Positions 62,232 through 64,000 of a DNA stretch of 64,000 bases are shown one piece after another; position 1 is the first letter of the stretch, and the number at the start of each line of letters is the position of its first letter. The notes beneath the pieces were generated by a model that saw nothing but the letters and a program-made list of their open reading frames with translations, was not told the DNA's origin and did not search any database. The stretch covers positions 143,159,319 through 143,223,318 of the forward strand of contig NC_134707.1 in the NCBI RefSeq assembly GCF_043290135.1. Reading direction: 5' to 3'. A program made the position numbers and the translations under genes. Source of the stretch: Rhipicephalus microplus. Taxonomy: Eukaryota > Arthropoda > Arachnida > Ixodida > Ixodidae.

Positions 62232-64000
62232 CTAGAAACTCCACAGCTAGAAACTCCACAACTTGAAACACCACAACTAGATACTCCACAACTACAAATT
62301 CCACAACTAGAAACTCCACAACTAGAAACTCCGCAACTAGAAACTCCACAGCTAGAAACTCCACAACTTGAGACTTCGCAAATAGAAACTCGTCAACTAG
62401 AAACTCAACAACTAGAAACTCCCAACTAGACACTCCGCAACTAGGAACTCTACAACTTCAAAATCCACAGCTAGAAACTCCACAATTTCAGACTTCGCGA
62501 CTAGAAACTCAGACACTAGAAACTCAACAACTAGAAACTCCACCACTAGAAACTCCACAACTAGAAACTGTACAACTTCAAAATCCACAACTAAAAACTC
62601 CTCAACTTGAACCTCCACAACTAGATACTCCACAACTACAAACTCCACCACTAGAAACTCCACAACCTGAAACTCCGCAACCAGAAACTCCGCAACTAAA
62701 AACTCCACAACTAGAGACTCCGCGTGTAGAAACTCCACAACTAGAAACTCCGCATTTAGAAACTCCACAACTAGACATTCAACAACTAGAAACTCGACAC
62801 CTATAAATTCCACAACTTGAAACTCCACAAATAAACTCCACAACTAGAAACTCCACAACTAGAAACTCGGCAACTAGAAACTCCGCAACTAGAAACTCTG
62901 CAACTAGAAACTCCGCAACTAGAAACTCCACAGCAAGAAACCCCACAACTATAAACTTCACAACTAGAAACTCAACAACTAGAATTTCCCCAACTAGAAA
63001 CTCCACAACTAGAATTTCTGCAACTAGAAAGTCCGCAACTAGAAACTCTGCAACTAGAAACTCCGCAACTAGAAACTCCACCGCTAGAAACCCCACAACT
63101 AGAAACTTCACAACTAGCAACTCAACAACTAGAGAATGCACAACTAGAGACTCCGCAACTAGAAACTCCACAGCTAGTAACTCCGCAACTAGAAACTCCA
63201 CAACTGGAAACTCCGCCACTAGAATCTCCACAACTAGAAAACTCCGCAACTAGAAACTCTGCCACTAGAAAATCCGCAACTAGAAATTCCACAGCTAGAA
63301 ACTCCACAACTTGAAACACCACAACTAGATACTCCGCAACTACAAATTCCACAACTAGAAACTCCACAACTAAAAACTCCACAACTAGAAACTCCGCAAA
63401 TAGAAACTGCACAGCTAGAAACTCCACAACTTGAGACTTCGCAACAAGAAATTCGGCAACTAGAATCTCCACAACTAGAAACTCCGCAACTACAAACTCC
63501 GCAACTAGAAACTCCACAGCTAGAAACTCCAACACTTGAGACTTCGCAGATAGAAACTCGTCAACTAGAAACTCAACAACTATAAACTCCACAGCTAGAA
63601 ACTCCACAACTAGAAACTCCACAACTTGAGAGTTCGCAACTAGATACTCCACAACTAGAAACTCCACCACTAGAAACTCCACAACTACAAACCTCACAAC
63701 TAGAAACTCCACAACTAGAAACTCCGCCACTGGAAACTCCACATCTAGAAACTCCGCAACTGGAAACTCCACAACTAGAATTTCCACAGCTAGAGACTCA
63801 ACAACTAGAGACTCTTCAACTGAAGCTCCACAACTTGACACTCCACAACTAGAAATTCTGCAACTAGAAACCCGACAAGTAGAAACTCAACAACTACAAA
63901 CTCCACACCTATAAATTCCTCAACTGGAAATGCCACAACTAAAACTCCACAACTAGAAACTCCACAACTAGAAACTCCACAACTAGAATCTCTGCAGCTA

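Larger units (their letters stand above)
18931..64000. repeat. 15-bp satellite array, right segment
   Basis: About 45 kb of uninterrupted 15-bp monomers runs out of the window at base 64000. The segment is organised as nested higher-order repeats, annotated separately. No interspersed element, gene or unique sequence was found in it. The longest open stretch is 39610-40896 on the minus strand (428 codons of VEFLV-type repeats). It has no non-repeat N- or C-terminus, and neighbouring copies of the same block break its frame. The very similar distant copies (for example 33784-34485 and 46361-47062) show that the array has been reshaped recently. Confidence 0.97.

Noticed and set aside
1..64000. 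CRISPR-like array
   Set aside because: Units are directly abutting 15-mers without spacers, in a eukaryotic context and with no cas genes.
1..64000. Telomeric repeat
   Set aside because: The monomer is unrelated to TTAGG or TTAGGG and no such runs are present.
1..64000. Heat-shock-element array from the periodic GAA/TTC words
   Set aside because: GAA recurs every 15 bp in one orientation. Heat-shock elements need alternating nGAAn and nTTCn at 5-bp steps, and the occasional TTCTAGAA (near 15190) is isolated.

Overview
This is a eukaryotic window, about 88% of which (roughly 56.4 of 64 kb) is one continuous satellite array. The basic unit is a 15-bp monomer close to CTAGAAACTCCACAA. The array is interrupted by two well-preserved retrotransposons: an LTR element with a gag-like ORF and a Penelope-like element (PLE). 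There are no host protein-coding genes, tRNAs, rRNAs or bacterial features that I can support. An animal genome is certain in kind. An arthropod is likely, and a tick or other chelicerate is my best guess, from the style of the coiled-coil gag-like protein and the reverse transcriptase/GIY-YIG Penelope protein. That guess is an inference, not something the sequence proves.

Layout. 1-4348: satellite. 4349-8523: a 4,175-bp LTR retrotransposon on the minus strand, with two nearly identical LTRs of about 1.06 kb, a primer-binding site, a polypurine tract, a 474-aa gag-like ORF and no recognisable protease, reverse transcriptase or RNase H. It is flanked by a 5-bp CTCCA duplication. 8524-15547: satellite. 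15548-18930: a 3,383-bp Penelope-like element, also minus strand, with an intact 854-aa RT plus GIY-YIG ORF, 0.28-kb direct repeats (pLTRs) and a 483-bp inverted partial copy at its 5' side. It is flanked by a 12-bp target duplication. 18931-64000: satellite without further interruption.

The satellite is not a simple 15-mer run. Variant monomers are arranged in higher-order repeats of about 2 to 7 kb that are copied almost exactly. Examples are a 6.23-kb tandem duplication at 22948-35458, 1.9-kb copies at 9.5-13.3 kb, 2.66-kb copies at 40.7-45.5 kb and 3.5-kb copies at 51.8-59.5 kb. Length differences between copies are mostly whole multiples of 15 bp, as expected of in-register unequal exchange or slippage. 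Because 15 is divisible by three, four of the six frames of the monomer lack a stop. The long 'proteins' readable across the array (repeats of ETPQL, RNSTT, VEFLV or SSCGV) are therefore most simply artefacts.

The two transposons show how the array grows. Both sit inside copies of the same higher-order unit, and intact uninserted copies of each target exist elsewhere in the window. Each insertion can therefore be read directly against an empty site.
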